DNA from: Methylovirgula sp.
GTDB lineage: Bacteria > Pseudomonadota > Alphaproteobacteria > Rhizobiales > Beijerinckiaceae
Direction: 5' to 3'
Length of the DNA: 6,928 bases
NCBI GenBank assembly: GCA_030044485.1
Contig: JASHVQ010000148.1
Span: 1 to 6,928 of the forward strand
The number at the start of each line of letters is the position of its first letter. Within the stretch, counting starts at the first letter, position 1. Below, piece after piece: positions 1 to 5,946 of this stretch. The notes below the pieces were generated by a model that made no database searches, was not told the origin of the DNA, and worked only from the letters and a program-made list of their open reading frames with translations. Made by a program: the position numbers and the translations under genes.

Positions 1-315
1 ATTGTCTGGCCGAAAATTTTCGAGGCGCTGCGGCCGATCGTGATCGCCGCGCGTTGCATCGCCATCAGCGGCAAGCTGCAATCCGAATCCGGCGTCGTTC
101 ACGTTGTCGTCGAACGTGCCGAGGATCTGACGCCGCTGCTCGGCATGCTATCGAGTCAAGACGGGGGCTCGACGCGCGCCGGTACGGCGAAGCGCGACAC
201 AGGCGGGCCGCAGATCTGCGACCAGCCGGATCTTTTCAGCGTGGCGACGGCAAGAACGACGACCGATCGGCGCGAAATTCACGCCGTGCTGCCGAAGGGC
301 CGCAATTTCCAATAG
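1..315 (+). CDS. dnaE2: Error-prone DNA polymerase DnaE2, C-terminal 104 residues (5' end outside window)
   Basis: The open frame runs from base 1 to a TAG at 313-315 with no start in the window, so this is the tail of a much larger protein. It begins IVWPKIFEALRPIVIAAR, continues SGKLQSESGVVHVVVERAED, and ends in VLPKGRNFQ. This is the pattern I know from the C-terminal OB-fold-like part of DnaE2, where a NxIVWP block is followed by a GxxQxExGVxHVVxERxEDL segment and a short basic tail. Replicative DnaE1 has a longer and different C-terminus. DnaE2 is the SOS-induced translesion polymerase that works with ImuA and ImuB; in this family those genes usually lie just upstream, which would be outside the window. 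The catalytic palm is not visible. The gene converges on the cold-shock gene and is followed 9 nt later by a perfect hairpin. An in-frame GTG at base 40 is internal and is not the real start. Confidence 0.85.
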   Translation: MVWPKIFEALRPIVIAARCIAISGKLQSESGVVHVVVERAEDLTPLLGMLSSQDGGSTRAGTAKRDTGGPQICDQPDLFSVATARTTTDRREIHAVLPKGRNFQ

Positions 316-324
316 GCGCAAGAA

Positions 325-349
325 GGCCGCCGTTCCAGGAACGGCGGCC
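325..349. terminator. Bidirectional hairpin between dnaE2 and the cold-shock gene
   Basis: This is a perfect 12-bp inverted repeat, with arms GGCCGCCGTTCC (325-336) and GGAACGGCGGCC (338-349) around a single base; in RNA the loop would open to about 5-7 nt. It lies between the converging stop codons of dnaE2 (315) and the cold-shock gene (372), where a shared terminator is expected. There is no real T tract on the plus side. The minus side reads TTCTTG after the stem, so it suits cold-shock transcripts better. Confidence 0.7.
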
Positions 350-371
350 CCGATAGATCCAAGAACGAGAC

Positions 372-581
372 TTAGGCCGCCTGAAGATTGACGGCGGCGA
401 GCTTGCCGGAGCGGCGATCCGTTTCGACATCGAAGGAGACTTTCTGGCCTTCGACGAGGCCGCGGAGTCCCGAACGCTCCACCGCGCTCACATGTACGAA
501 AACATCCTTGCCGCCGCCTTCCGGCGCGATGAATCCATAGCCTTTTTGTTCATTGAAGAATTTGACAGTCCCAACTTGCAT
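372..581 (-). CDS. CspA-family cold shock protein (69 aa)
   Basis: This is a single cold-shock domain of the usual length for stand-alone CspA proteins. It starts MQVGTVKFFNEQKGYGFI. RNP1 is KGYGFI (residues 13-18) and RNP2 is VFVHV (27-31); their aromatic residues (F9, Y15, F17, F28, H30) form the single-stranded nucleic-acid binding face. The family acts in the cytoplasm as RNA chaperones or transcription antiterminators; whether this copy is cold-induced cannot be read from the protein. The ATG start is supported by GAAAGGG at 588-594, 6 nt upstream. The gene is on the same strand as bioA and 160 nt downstream of it, but has its own likely promoter and a long leader, so it is probably transcribed separately. 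Alphaproteobacteria carry several csp paralogs, so I give no numbered symbol. Confidence 0.95.
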   Translation of the reverse strand: MQVGTVKFFNEQKGYGFIAPEGGGKDVFVHVSAVERSGLRGLVEGQKVSFDVETDRRSGKLAAVNLQAA

Positions 582-625
582 ACTGTGCCCTTTCGTGGCG
601 CATGGGGAACGCGGAATGCGACCCC

Positions 626-657
626 GTTTCAGTCGAATTTGGCAGAAAGGCTGAAAC
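626..657 (-). promoter_or_regulatory. Inverted repeat in the cold-shock gene leader
   Basis: A perfect 7-bp inverted repeat, GTTTCAG (626-632) with CTGAAAC (651-657), has an 18-nt loop and falls inside the predicted 5' leader, about 45 nt before the csp start. Leaders of csp mRNAs in other bacteria are known to fold in a temperature-dependent way. Any such role here is inference; the seven paired bases and their position are what the sequence shows. Confidence 0.35.
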
Positions 658-703
658 CTGCGCCGAAGAGCGAAGCGATTCAGATCAGTCCAAAAGCGAT
701 GCC

Positions 704-734
704 TCTATATGTGCCCGATCGAAGCGCTTGGCAA
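704..734 (-). promoter_or_regulatory. Candidate sigma-70-type promoter for the cold-shock gene
   Basis: Read on the minus strand, TTGCCA (729-734) is a five-of-six match to the -35 consensus. A -10-like stretch CATATAGA follows: CATATA (706-711) gives 17-bp spacing, and TATAGA (704-709) gives 19-bp spacing. The start point would be near 697-699, leaving a leader of about 115 nt before the ATG, in keeping with the long leaders of many csp genes. The -35 end lies only a few bases outside the bioA stop codon. This is inference from consensus alone. Confidence 0.4.
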
Positions 735-741
735 GTGGACT

Positions 742-2031
742 CTAGGTTCCGCCGTTCTCCCTTACGACGGTTAAGATAGCGTCGGTCAAACGCTGCAAAT
801 CCGCCGCATCGATCGTGAAGGCAGGCGTCACATAAATGACGCGCTCCAAGGGCCGGATGAAAACGCCAAGCTCGATGAAGCGGCGACGCAGCGCATCGAC
901 ATCGGGCGTCGTATCGAACTCGACCACGCCGATCGCGCCTTTGACGCGCACGTCCTTGACGCCGCGCATGTCGCGGCACGGCATAAGACTTGTCCCGAGG
1001 CTGGCTTCGATCGCCGCGACTTGCTCAAGCCGCGGCTCGGTCTCGAAAAGATCGAGCGAGGCATTCGCCGCCGTGCAGGCGAGCGCGTTTCCCATATAGG
1101 TCGGGCCGTGCATCAGCGCCTGGCGCGGATCGTCCGACCAGAAGGCCTCGAAAACGCGGCGGCGCGCGATTGTCGCGGCGAGGCCCATGGTCCCGCCGGT
1201 CAGCGCCTTCGACAGGCAGATGATGTCGGGCGTGACCTCGGCCTCATGAAAGGCGAACATTCGCCCGGTGCGGCCGAAGCCCGTGAAAACCTCGTCGAAA
1301 ATCAAGAGAAGGTCGAAGCGATCGGCGAGCGCGCGAATCCTGGCGAGCACGTCGGCCGTATGGAAGATCATGCCGCCGGCGCCTTGCACCGAAGGTTCGA
1401 CGATGATCGCCGCGAGCTCTCCGCAATGGCGCGCGACAAGCGCTTCGAGCGCCGCGGCGCTTTCTTCCTCGCGCGGCAGGTCGGCGATGACGTTCTGCGC
1501 CAGCACGCCGGCGAAACGTTTGTGCATCCCTTCCTCGGGATCGCAGACCGCCATGGCCGCGAACGTGTCGCCGTGATAGGCGCCCTTGAACGCAAGAAAT
1601 TTGTCGCGGCCCGCAACGCCCTTGTTGAGCCAGAATTGCACCGCCATTTTGAGCGCGACTTCGACCGCGACCGAGCCGCTGTCGGAGAAAAACACGCGGT
1701 CGAGATCGCCGCCGAGAAGCGCGCCAAGCCTTTGCGCCAACCGCACCGCGGGTTCGTGCACGAGCCCGCCGAACATCACGTGCGGCATGGCTTTGAGCTG
1801 ACGCGCGACCGCGTGGCGAATATGCGCGGGATTATAACCGTGGCAGGCGGTCCACCAGCTGGCGATGCCGTCGACGAGCTCGCGCCCATCGGCCAATCTG
1901 ATGCGCGTCCCTTCGGTGCCGACGACCGGCAAGGGCGGCGCGGCCGTCTTCATCTGGCTGTAGGGCAGCCAGAGATGTTTGCGCCAGGCGTCGGGCCAGT
2001 CTTCGTGCATGTTTTGGCGCAGTGTTGCCAT
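742..2031 (-). CDS. bioA: Adenosylmethionine-8-amino-7-oxononanoate aminotransferase (BioA, 429 aa)
   Basis: BioA is a class III PLP aminotransferase that converts 7-keto-8-aminopelargonate (KAPA) to 7,8-diaminopelargonate (DAPA), in the classical enzyme with S-adenosylmethionine as amino donor. The sequence carries the BioA hallmarks in order: WLPYSQM (Y24), the substrate-pocket pair WW at 59-60 followed by HGYN, MFGGLVHEP (86-93), DSGSVAVEVALKMA (117-130), AYHGDT (Y152), DEVFTGFGRTG with PLP-binding D246, LSKALTGG with the Schiff-base lysine K275, HGPTYMGN (308-315), and R393 in FIRPLERVIY for the substrate carboxylate. The WW pair and HGPT separate it from ornithine/acetylornithine aminotransferases, and the length is normal. 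It diverges from bioF across 64 nt. The ATG at 2031 has only a weak Shine-Dalgarno (GGTGG about 10 nt upstream); a second ATG seven codons in is possible but has no better site. Confidence 0.96.
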   Translation of the reverse strand: MATLRQNMHEDWPDAWRKHLWLPYSQMKTAAPPLPVVGTEGTRIRLADGRELVDGIASWWTACHGYNPAHIRHAVARQLKAMPHVMFGGLVHEPAVRLAQRLGALLGGDLDRVFFSDSGSVAVEVALKMAVQFWLNKGVAGRDKFLAFKGAYHGDTFAAMAVCDPEEGMHKRFAGVLAQNVIADLPREEESAAALEALVARHCGELAAIIVEPSVQGAGGMIFHTADVLARIRALADRFDLLLIFDEVFTGFGRTGRMFAFHEAEVTPDIICLSKALTGGTMGLAATIARRRVFEAFWSDDPRQALMHGPTYMGNALACTAANASLDLFETEPRLEQVAAIEASLGTSLMPCRDMRGVKDVRVKGAIGVVEFDTTPDVDALRRRFIELGVFIRPLERVIYVTPAFTIDAADLQRLTDAILTVVRENGGT

Positions 2032-2095
2032 TGCCGAGCGCCACCGCTACACCGCAACGCAGCGAAATGAAAGCCGCGCTCTTGGAGCCAAGCTC
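2032..2095. promoter_or_regulatory. Divergent bioA-bioF control region
   Basis: These 64 nt must hold at least the ribosome binding sites of both genes, and probably some promoter elements. I see no clear -35/-10 pair on either strand and no match to the AT-rich palindrome TTATMKATAA used by the alphaproteobacterial biotin repressor BioR. An ATG at 2067 opens an out-of-frame reading frame that runs to 2210 across the bioF start. The bioF end of the gap carries the repeat cluster described separately. Confidence 0.5.
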
Positions 2096-2100
2096 TTGGA
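2078..2100 (+). repeat. 9-bp direct repeat with overlapping dyads at the bioF start
   Basis: GCTCTTGGA occurs twice, at 2078-2086 and 2092-2100, a 14-bp period separated by GCCAA. The first copy contributes most of the GGAG Shine-Dalgarno (2084-2087), and the second contains the TTG start codon (2096-2098). The arrangement also makes CTTGG-N2-CCAAG-N2-CTTGG (2081-2099), and a small stem GAGC/GCTC (2085-2088 with 2092-2095) that would pair part of the Shine-Dalgarno. Whether it acts in DNA, in RNA or not at all is unknown. Confidence 0.45.
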
Positions 2101-3292
2101 CACGCTCGACGCATTCGCCAGGGCCAAACTGGCGCAATTGGAAGAGGCCGCGTTGCGCCGGCACCTCGTCGATACCGAGCGGCCGGCGCGGGAAAATGTG
2201 CCGGTCATAATCCGCGGCGGCCGCCGGCTCGTCTCCTTTTCCTGCAACGATTATCTCGGCCTCTCCCGTCATCCGAAAATAAAGGCGGCGGCGATCGCCG
2301 CGCTCGATGCCTATGGAACCGGCGCTGGCGCCTCGCGTCTGGTCACCGGCAATCATCCGCTCTTTGCCGAACTCGAAGTCCGCCTCGCCAAACTCAAAGG
2401 CAGCGAGGCGGCGCTCGTCTTCGGCTCGGGCTATCTCGCCAATCTCGGCGTCATTCCGGCGCTCGCCGGCGACGCTGATGTCGTTCTCGTGGACGAACTG
2501 GCGCACGCCTGCATTTTCGCCGGCGCGCGCTTGTCGGGCGCCGCGCGCCGCGTCTTTCGGCACAACGATGTCGCGCATGCGCGGGCCATTCTCGGGGCCG
2601 AGCGGGCACGCTTTCGCCACGCGCTGCTGGTGACCGATGGCGTCTTCTCGATGGACGGCGATCTGGCGCCGGTCGTGGAGCTCGCCGAGCTTTGCGCCGC
2701 CTGCGACACATGGCTCATGACCGACGATGCGCACGGGCTCGGCGTTCTCGCCAAAGGCCGCGGGTCGAGCTTCGGCGGCGGCGCCAAAGCCGGCGTGCCC
2801 CTGCAGATGGGGACGCTGTCGAAAGCGCTGGGCAGCTACGGCGGCTACCTTTGCGCCTCGCGCGCCGTCACCGACCTTCTGACGAGCCGCGCCCGCACGC
2901 TTGTCTATTCGACCGGTCTGCCGCCCGCCAATGCGGCGGCGGCGATCGCCGCGCTCGATGTCGTCGAAGCCGACCCGGCTTTGACGCAAAGGCCGCTCGC
3001 CAAGGCGCGCGCCTTTGCGCGCCGCCTCGGCCTGCCCGACCCGCAAAGCCCGATCGTGCCGCTGCGGCTCGGCTCCGCCGAAGCGGCGCTCGAAGCTTCA
3101 AATTTGCTCGAAACCGAAGGCTATCTCGCCGTCGCCATCCGCCCGCCGACCGTGCCCGAAGGAAGCGCGCGGTTGCGCTTTGCCTTCTGCGCCGATCATG
3201 CCGACGACGACGTCGCGCGCCTCGCCGAAGTCGTCGCCAAGCGCGTGGCGTTTCGTGGCGGCGCGGCGGCGCGTTGCGAAACCGGCGCCTGA
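2096..3292 (+). CDS. bioF: 8-amino-7-oxononanoate synthase (BioF, 398 aa)
   Basis: BioF is a PLP enzyme of the alpha-oxoamine synthase family that condenses pimeloyl-thioester with L-alanine to give KAPA, the first ring-assembly step of biotin synthesis. Numbered from the chosen start, the motifs are SCNDYLGLSRHP (49-60), TGAGASRLVTGNH (75-87), VFGSGYLANL (108-117), the cofactor-stacking H137 in DELAH, TDGVFSMDGD (180-189), DDAHG with D211 and H213, GTLSKALGSYGG with the PLP lysine K243, and IRPPTVPEGSARLRF (348-362) with the substrate-binding arginine region. The frame extends upstream to an ATG at 1979, but that would add 39 unrelated residues and run into bioA. The TTG at 2096 has GGAG 8 nt upstream and gives the usual family N-terminus (MDTLDAFARAKLAQLEEAAL), so I chose it. 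The product then has a normal family length. It is 12 nt from bioD and surely co-transcribed with it. Confidence 0.95.
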   Translation: MDTLDAFARAKLAQLEEAALRRHLVDTERPARENVPVIIRGGRRLVSFSCNDYLGLSRHPKIKAAAIAALDAYGTGAGASRLVTGNHPLFAELEVRLAKLKGSEAALVFGSGYLANLGVIPALAGDADVVLVDELAHACIFAGARLSGAARRVFRHNDVAHARAILGAERARFRHALLVTDGVFSMDGDLAPVVELAELCAACDTWLMTDDAHGLGVLAKGRGSSFGGGAKAGVPLQMGTLSKALGSYGGYLCASRAVTDLLTSRARTLVYSTGLPPANAAAAIAALDVVEADPALTQRPLAKARAFARRLGLPDPQSPIVPLRLGSAEAALEASNLLETEGYLAVAIRPPTVPEGSARLRFAFCADHADDDVARLAEVVAKRVAFRGGAAARCETGA

Positions 3293-3304
3293 CGGACCGC
3301 CGCC

Positions 3305-3985
3305 TTGCCCGCCATCTTCATCACAGCGACGGGGACGGAGATCGGCAAGACGTTCGTCGCCGCCAATCTCATCGGCGCTTTGCGGCGGCGCGGCCGAAAG
3401 GTCGCGGCTCTGAAGCCGGTCGTCAGCGGCTTCGATCCGCAGGCCTCGGCCGAGAGCGATCCCGCCGTTCTGCTGCGAGCCCTCGGGCGCGAGCCGAGCG
3501 AAGCGGCGCTTGCCGAAATTGCGCCTTGGCGCTTCTATGCGCCGCTCTCGCCCGACATGGCCGCGGCGCGTGAGCGCCGCCCGATCGATTTTTCCGCGCT
3601 GAGCGCTTTTTGCCGCAAGGCCGTCGCGGCGGCGGACGACGTGCTCGTCATCGAAGGCATCGGCGGCCTGATGGTGCCCTTCGACGCGCAATCGACGCTG
3701 CTCGATCTCATCGAACAATTGCGCGTCCCGACGATCCTCGTCGCCGGCACTTATCTCGGAACGCTCAGTCACATTCTGACGGCCGTAGAAGCCATGAACA
3801 ATCGCGGACTTGGCCTTGCCGCGATCGTCCTCAACGAAACTCCGGGCTCCGCCGTGCCGCGCCGGGAGATCCAGGCGAGCCTTGCGAATTTCTGCGGCGA
3901 AGTGCCGATTGTGAGTTTGACGCGCGCCGGCAAAGGCAACGAGGCCGCTTTCGAAGCCCTGGCGGATGCGGCGCTGAAGCTTTAG
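3305..3985 (+). CDS. bioD: Dethiobiotin synthetase (BioD, 226 aa)
   Basis: BioD is a cytoplasmic ATP-dependent carboxylase that closes the ureido ring of dethiobiotin from DAPA, CO2 and ATP, one step before BioB. The N-terminus IFITATGTEIGKTFVAANL holds the P-loop (T9 to T16, with K15 and T16). KPVVSG (37-42) is the conserved K37/S41 substrate-binding block. VIEGIGGLMVPF (115-126) carries the E117/G118 segment, with isoleucine in the position that is alanine in the E. coli EGAGG. N177 in VLNET is in the nucleotide-base region. Its length matches the family. The start is TTG with only a weak site (CGGA, 8 nt upstream); starting later would destroy the P-loop, so TTG is required unless coupling from bioF decides it. 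bioF and bioD thus both appear to use TTG. The stop codon lies within a small hairpin shared with the converging gene. Confidence 0.95.
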   Translation: MPAIFITATGTEIGKTFVAANLIGALRRRGRKVAALKPVVSGFDPQASAESDPAVLLRALGREPSEAALAEIAPWRFYAPLSPDMAAARERRPIDFSALSAFCRKAVAAADDVLVIEGIGGLMVPFDAQSTLLDLIEQLRVPTILVAGTYLGTLSHILTAVEAMNNRGLGLAAIVLNETPGSAVPRREIQASLANFCGEVPIVSLTRAGKGNEAAFEALADAALKL

Positions 3986-4002
3986 GGCAAGATCGCGCCC
4001 TA
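3983..4002. terminator. Weak hairpin joining the bioD and DUF1499-gene stop codons
   Basis: TAGGGC (3983-3988) pairs with GCCCTA (3997-4002) around an 8-nt loop. The outer three bases of each arm are the stop codons themselves: TAG of bioD on the plus strand and TAG of the DUF1499 gene on the minus strand. With only 14 nt between the genes it is the only candidate for a shared terminator. It is short, and only TTT follows on the plus side, so it may be weak or incidental. Confidence 0.35.
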
Positions 4003-4779
4003 TTTCGTATCGGCGTCGGCTTCCGCGTTCAGCTCGTCGGCGAAAGCCTCGATGCGGCGCGCATTGGCGCCGAAATCGTGCCGACCGACGCGCGAGACGG
4101 AGCGCACGTCGACGCGCGTCTGCCCGGCGAGCGGCCGGATGCGAATGGCTATGTCGTCGGGAAATCCGAACACCATCCCGTGCGCGATCGCGTCGACATG
4201 GCCGAGGCCGAGCCGCCCGCCGGGGGGAATGGCTTCGATGATCGTCCAGTGGCGCGCCGCCGCCGCGTGCAGCACCATGTTGAAAGCCTCGTCCCCGTCG
4301 AGATCGAGAAAGATCGGTTGAACGTCCGGATAGGCCTTGGCCTGCAGCGCGCGCGCCGCGGCCGGAATCGAGGCCGGCGCCCAGTCACCGCGCGCCGCCA
4401 GCGCCTTGTGAGAGAGCGAGAAGGCGGGAGGATCGTCGAGATCGGTCGAGACGTCGTTGAGAACCGGGAGACGGACCGCCTGAATCGCCAGAAAGCTCGG
4501 ATAGGCCAGCAGGCACAGCGCCAGGAAAAATCCGGTCAGCAGAACGTCGACCCCCTTGCGCCCGGTGCGCCAGATCGCCACGCTCGCCGCGCCCGCGCAA
4601 AGCATGGACAGGCAGGCGATGACGATCGCCGATCCGATCACCGCGAGAACCGCGGTCGGATCGAGGCCGGCGCGCGCCAGAAGCAAGCCCACGCCGATCA
4701 CGGCCGCCGCAAACAGGGCAAGCCGCCGGCTCCACAGAGCGCTGTCCGAATAAGGTTCTTCGATGATGATCCGGCGCAT
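4000..4779 (-). CDS. DUF1499 family membrane protein (259 aa)
   Basis: The protein has no known biochemical role. Three hydrophobic segments, at about residues 18-37, 43-69 and 77-100, anchor it in the inner membrane. They are followed by a soluble DUF1499 domain (about 107-253) recognisable by VLNDVSTDLDDPPAF (107-120), AYPDVQP (149-155), and the C-terminal VDVRSVSRVGRHDFGANARRI (223-243). With three helices and an R/K-rich first turn (MRRIIIEEPY, WSRR), the domain is probably on the periplasmic side, though this is inference. I chose ATG 4779 because MRRIIIEEPYS resembles the family N-terminus as I know it and because a good promoter ends just upstream. An in-frame TTG at 4833 would add 18 unconserved residues but would lie inside the predicted -35 box. 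No strong Shine-Dalgarno precedes the ATG. The gene converges on bioD and diverges from the phosphoesterase. Confidence 0.85.
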   Translation of the reverse strand: MRRIIIEEPYSDSALWSRRLALFAAAVIGVGLLLARAGLDPTAVLAVIGSAIVIACLSMLCAGAASVAIWRTGRKGVDVLLTGFFLALCLLAYPSFLAIQAVRLPVLNDVSTDLDDPPAFSLSHKALAARGDWAPASIPAAARALQAKAYPDVQPIFLDLDGDEAFNMVLHAAAARHWTIIEAIPPGGRLGLGHVDAIAHGMVFGFPDDIAIRIRPLAGQTRVDVRSVSRVGRHDFGANARRIEAFADELNAEADADTK

Positions 4780-4804
4780 GTGTCGGGCGGAGCTTGACCT
4801 CGTA

Positions 4805-4833
4805 GATTTACGCGGCCGTGCTGAGGCTGGCAA
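4805..4833 (-). promoter_or_regulatory. Candidate promoter of the DUF1499 gene
   Basis: Read on the minus strand, TTGCCA (4828-4833) and TAAATC (4805-4810) stand exactly 17 bp apart. Transcription would begin near 4798, about 20 nt before the ATG at 4779. The -35 hexamer is the same as in the cold-shock promoter candidate. The -10 is a moderate match. If right, it rules out the upstream TTG start. Confidence 0.45.
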
Positions 4834-4843
4834 ATCGCCTCAG
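4821..4843. promoter_or_regulatory. 7-bp dyad centred on the predicted -35 box
   Basis: CTGAGGC (4821-4827) and GCCTCAG (4837-4843) form a perfect inverted repeat with a 9-bp spacer. Its centre (4832) falls within the TTGCCA element, the classical place for a repressor operator. The size (23 bp, two 7-bp half sites about 1.5 helical turns apart) suits a dimeric helix-turn-helix protein, but no regulator gene is in the window. It could also be chance in GC-rich DNA. Confidence 0.35.
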
Positions 4844-4921
4844 GCTTTGCACCGAAAAGCCATATTTGCCGGCTGCGACGTATCGTTTACCACCCGCCGC
4901 GATGCTGGCGCCGAAGCGGCT

Positions 4922-4931
4922 GCATCGATGC
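4922..4931. repeat. 10-bp palindrome upstream of the phosphoesterase gene
   Basis: GCATCGATGC is a perfect palindrome about 40 nt before the phosphoesterase start, in the divergent gap. No convincing -35/-10 pair could be placed for this gene, although AT-rich AAAAGAAT (4942-4949) just downstream is the most likely -10 region. Palindromes of this length are not rare, so the meaning is uncertain. Confidence 0.25.
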
Positions 4932-4971
4932 GCGATGTGCTAAAAGAATTTCGCGACAGACGGATTGGTTC

Positions 4972-5880
4972 ATGACGCTGCTGACACGCCGGCATTTCGT
5001 TCTGGGCGCCGGCGCTTTATTCCTGGGCTCCGCGGGCGTTGCAACCGATGCATTCGCCATCGAGCCGGGCTTCCTCCTCAACGTGACGTCCTATCGGCTT
5101 CAGCCGCCGCGCTGGCCGCCGGGACTGAAGCTCAGGGCGCTCGTCATCGCCGACCTTCACGCCTGCGAGCCCTTGATGCCGGCGGCGCGCGTACGGGGCA
5201 TTGCCGAGTTCGCCAACCGGCTTGCGCCCGACATCGTCTTTCTGCTCGGAGACTTCAATGCCGGGCATAGATTCGTGAGCGGCCCCGTGTACCCCGAGGC
5301 GTGGGGCGAGGCGCTGTCGATCCTCGAGGCGCCGCTCGGCGCCTACGCGATCCTCGGCAATCACGATTGGTGGCACGGGCCGCTCGTCACCATGCCGAGC
5401 GATGGCGGCGAGGGCGTTCGCAGGGCCTTGCGCGACGCCAATATCGTCGTCCTCGAGAACAAGGCGACAAGGCTGGCCGCCAACGGACAATCCTTGTGGG
5501 TTGCGGGATTGGGCGACCAGCTCGCCTACCCGCTGGAGCGCCACCATTTCCGCGGCGTCGACGATCTCGACGCGACGTTGGCGCAAGTGACGGACGACTC
5601 GCCCGTCCTGTTGCTCGCACACGAGCCTTTCGTCTTCAGCAAAGTGCCGCAGCGTGTCTCGCTCACGCTCTGCGGCCATACGCATGGCGGGCAGATCAAC
5701 CTGCCGCTTGTCACCGAAGTCTTCGCGCAACGCGAGTTCGGGATGAAGCATATCTACGGCCATATTATCGAAGCCGGCCGTCACATGATCATCTCGGCAG
5801 GGCTCGGTACGTCGATCCTGCCGGTGCGTTTCCTGCGCCCGCCCGAACTCGTGCAGATCGAGATCGGCGCCGAGGCTTGA
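4972..5880 (+). CDS. Tat-exported calcineurin-like metallophosphoesterase (302 aa)
   Basis: A twin-arginine signal peptide opens the protein: TRRHFVLG (5-12), a hydrophobic stretch to about residue 24, and a likely cleavage after A29 (DAFA/IEP). The mature part is a YkuE/YaeI-like metallophosphoesterase with the full metal-binding set: DLH (D61, H63), GDF (D94), GNHD (N130, H131, D132), AHEP (H217) and GHTHGGQ (H236, H238). These residues hold a two-metal centre for phosphomono- or diester hydrolysis. Tat export implies that the protein folds with its metals in the cytoplasm and works in the periplasm or at the membrane. The substrate cannot be read from sequence; lipid-linked or nucleotide phosphoesters are possibilities only. 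The ATG at 4972 has a weak Shine-Dalgarno (CGGA near 4961), and starting later would lose the twin arginines. It diverges from the DUF1499 gene, so a shared envelope role is possible but unproven. Confidence 0.92.
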   Translation: MTLLTRRHFVLGAGALFLGSAGVATDAFAIEPGFLLNVTSYRLQPPRWPPGLKLRALVIADLHACEPLMPAARVRGIAEFANRLAPDIVFLLGDFNAGHRFVSGPVYPEAWGEALSILEAPLGAYAILGNHDWWHGPLVTMPSDGGEGVRRALRDANIVVLENKATRLAANGQSLWVAGLGDQLAYPLERHHFRGVDDLDATLAQVTDDSPVLLLAHEPFVFSKVPQRVSLTLCGHTHGGQINLPLVTEVFAQREFGMKHIYGHIIEAGRHMIISAGLGTSILPVRFLRPPELVQIEIGAEA

Positions 5881-5897
5881 GCTTGGCGCGGCGCAAA

Positions 5898-5930
5898 CAA
5901 ACGCCCGCAGCGCAGCGATGCGGGCGTTTG
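5898..5930. terminator. Strong bidirectional terminator between the phosphoesterase and ldt genes
   Basis: Two perfectly complementary 12-base arms, CAAACGCCCGCA (5898-5909) and TGCGGGCGTTTG (5919-5930), enclose a 9-nt loop. The hairpin sits in the 66-nt gap between two converging genes. The ends of the stem supply the U-rich tract: the minus strand continues TTTGTTTG, while the plus strand has only TTTG. It should therefore stop transcripts from both sides, better for the L,D-transpeptidase gene. Confidence 0.85.
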
Positions 5931-5946
5931 AACCGAAGCGCAATTC

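Noticed and set aside
1021..2070. 349-codon plus-strand frame opposite bioA
   Set aside because: It is a shadow of bioA in high-GC DNA. Its product is arginine-rich with no recognisable motif, while the opposite strand carries every BioA hallmark.
1979..2095. N-terminal extension of bioF from ATG 1979
   Set aside because: It would overlap the start of bioA by over 50 nt and add residues unlike any BioF N-terminus. The TTG at 2096 has a proper ribosome binding site and a normal family start.
1832..3046. 404-codon minus-strand frame opposite bioF
   Set aside because: It is a shadow frame over bioF, low in complexity (Arg/Ala/Gly), and runs across the bioA-bioF gap into the bioA coding region.
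3610..4797. 395-codon plus-strand frame crossing bioD and the DUF1499 gene
   Set aside because: It overlaps two well-supported genes, is very rich in Arg/Ala/Gly, and has no domain I recognise.
4780..4833. Extension of the DUF1499 protein to a TTG at 4833
   Set aside because: The added residues look unconserved and the TTG lies within the predicted -35 box. AGG near the TTG keeps it formally possible.
5017..5943. 308-codon minus-strand frame opposite the phosphoesterase
   Set aside because: It lies opposite a gene with a complete metal-binding motif set, and it would run through the strong terminator at 5898-5930.
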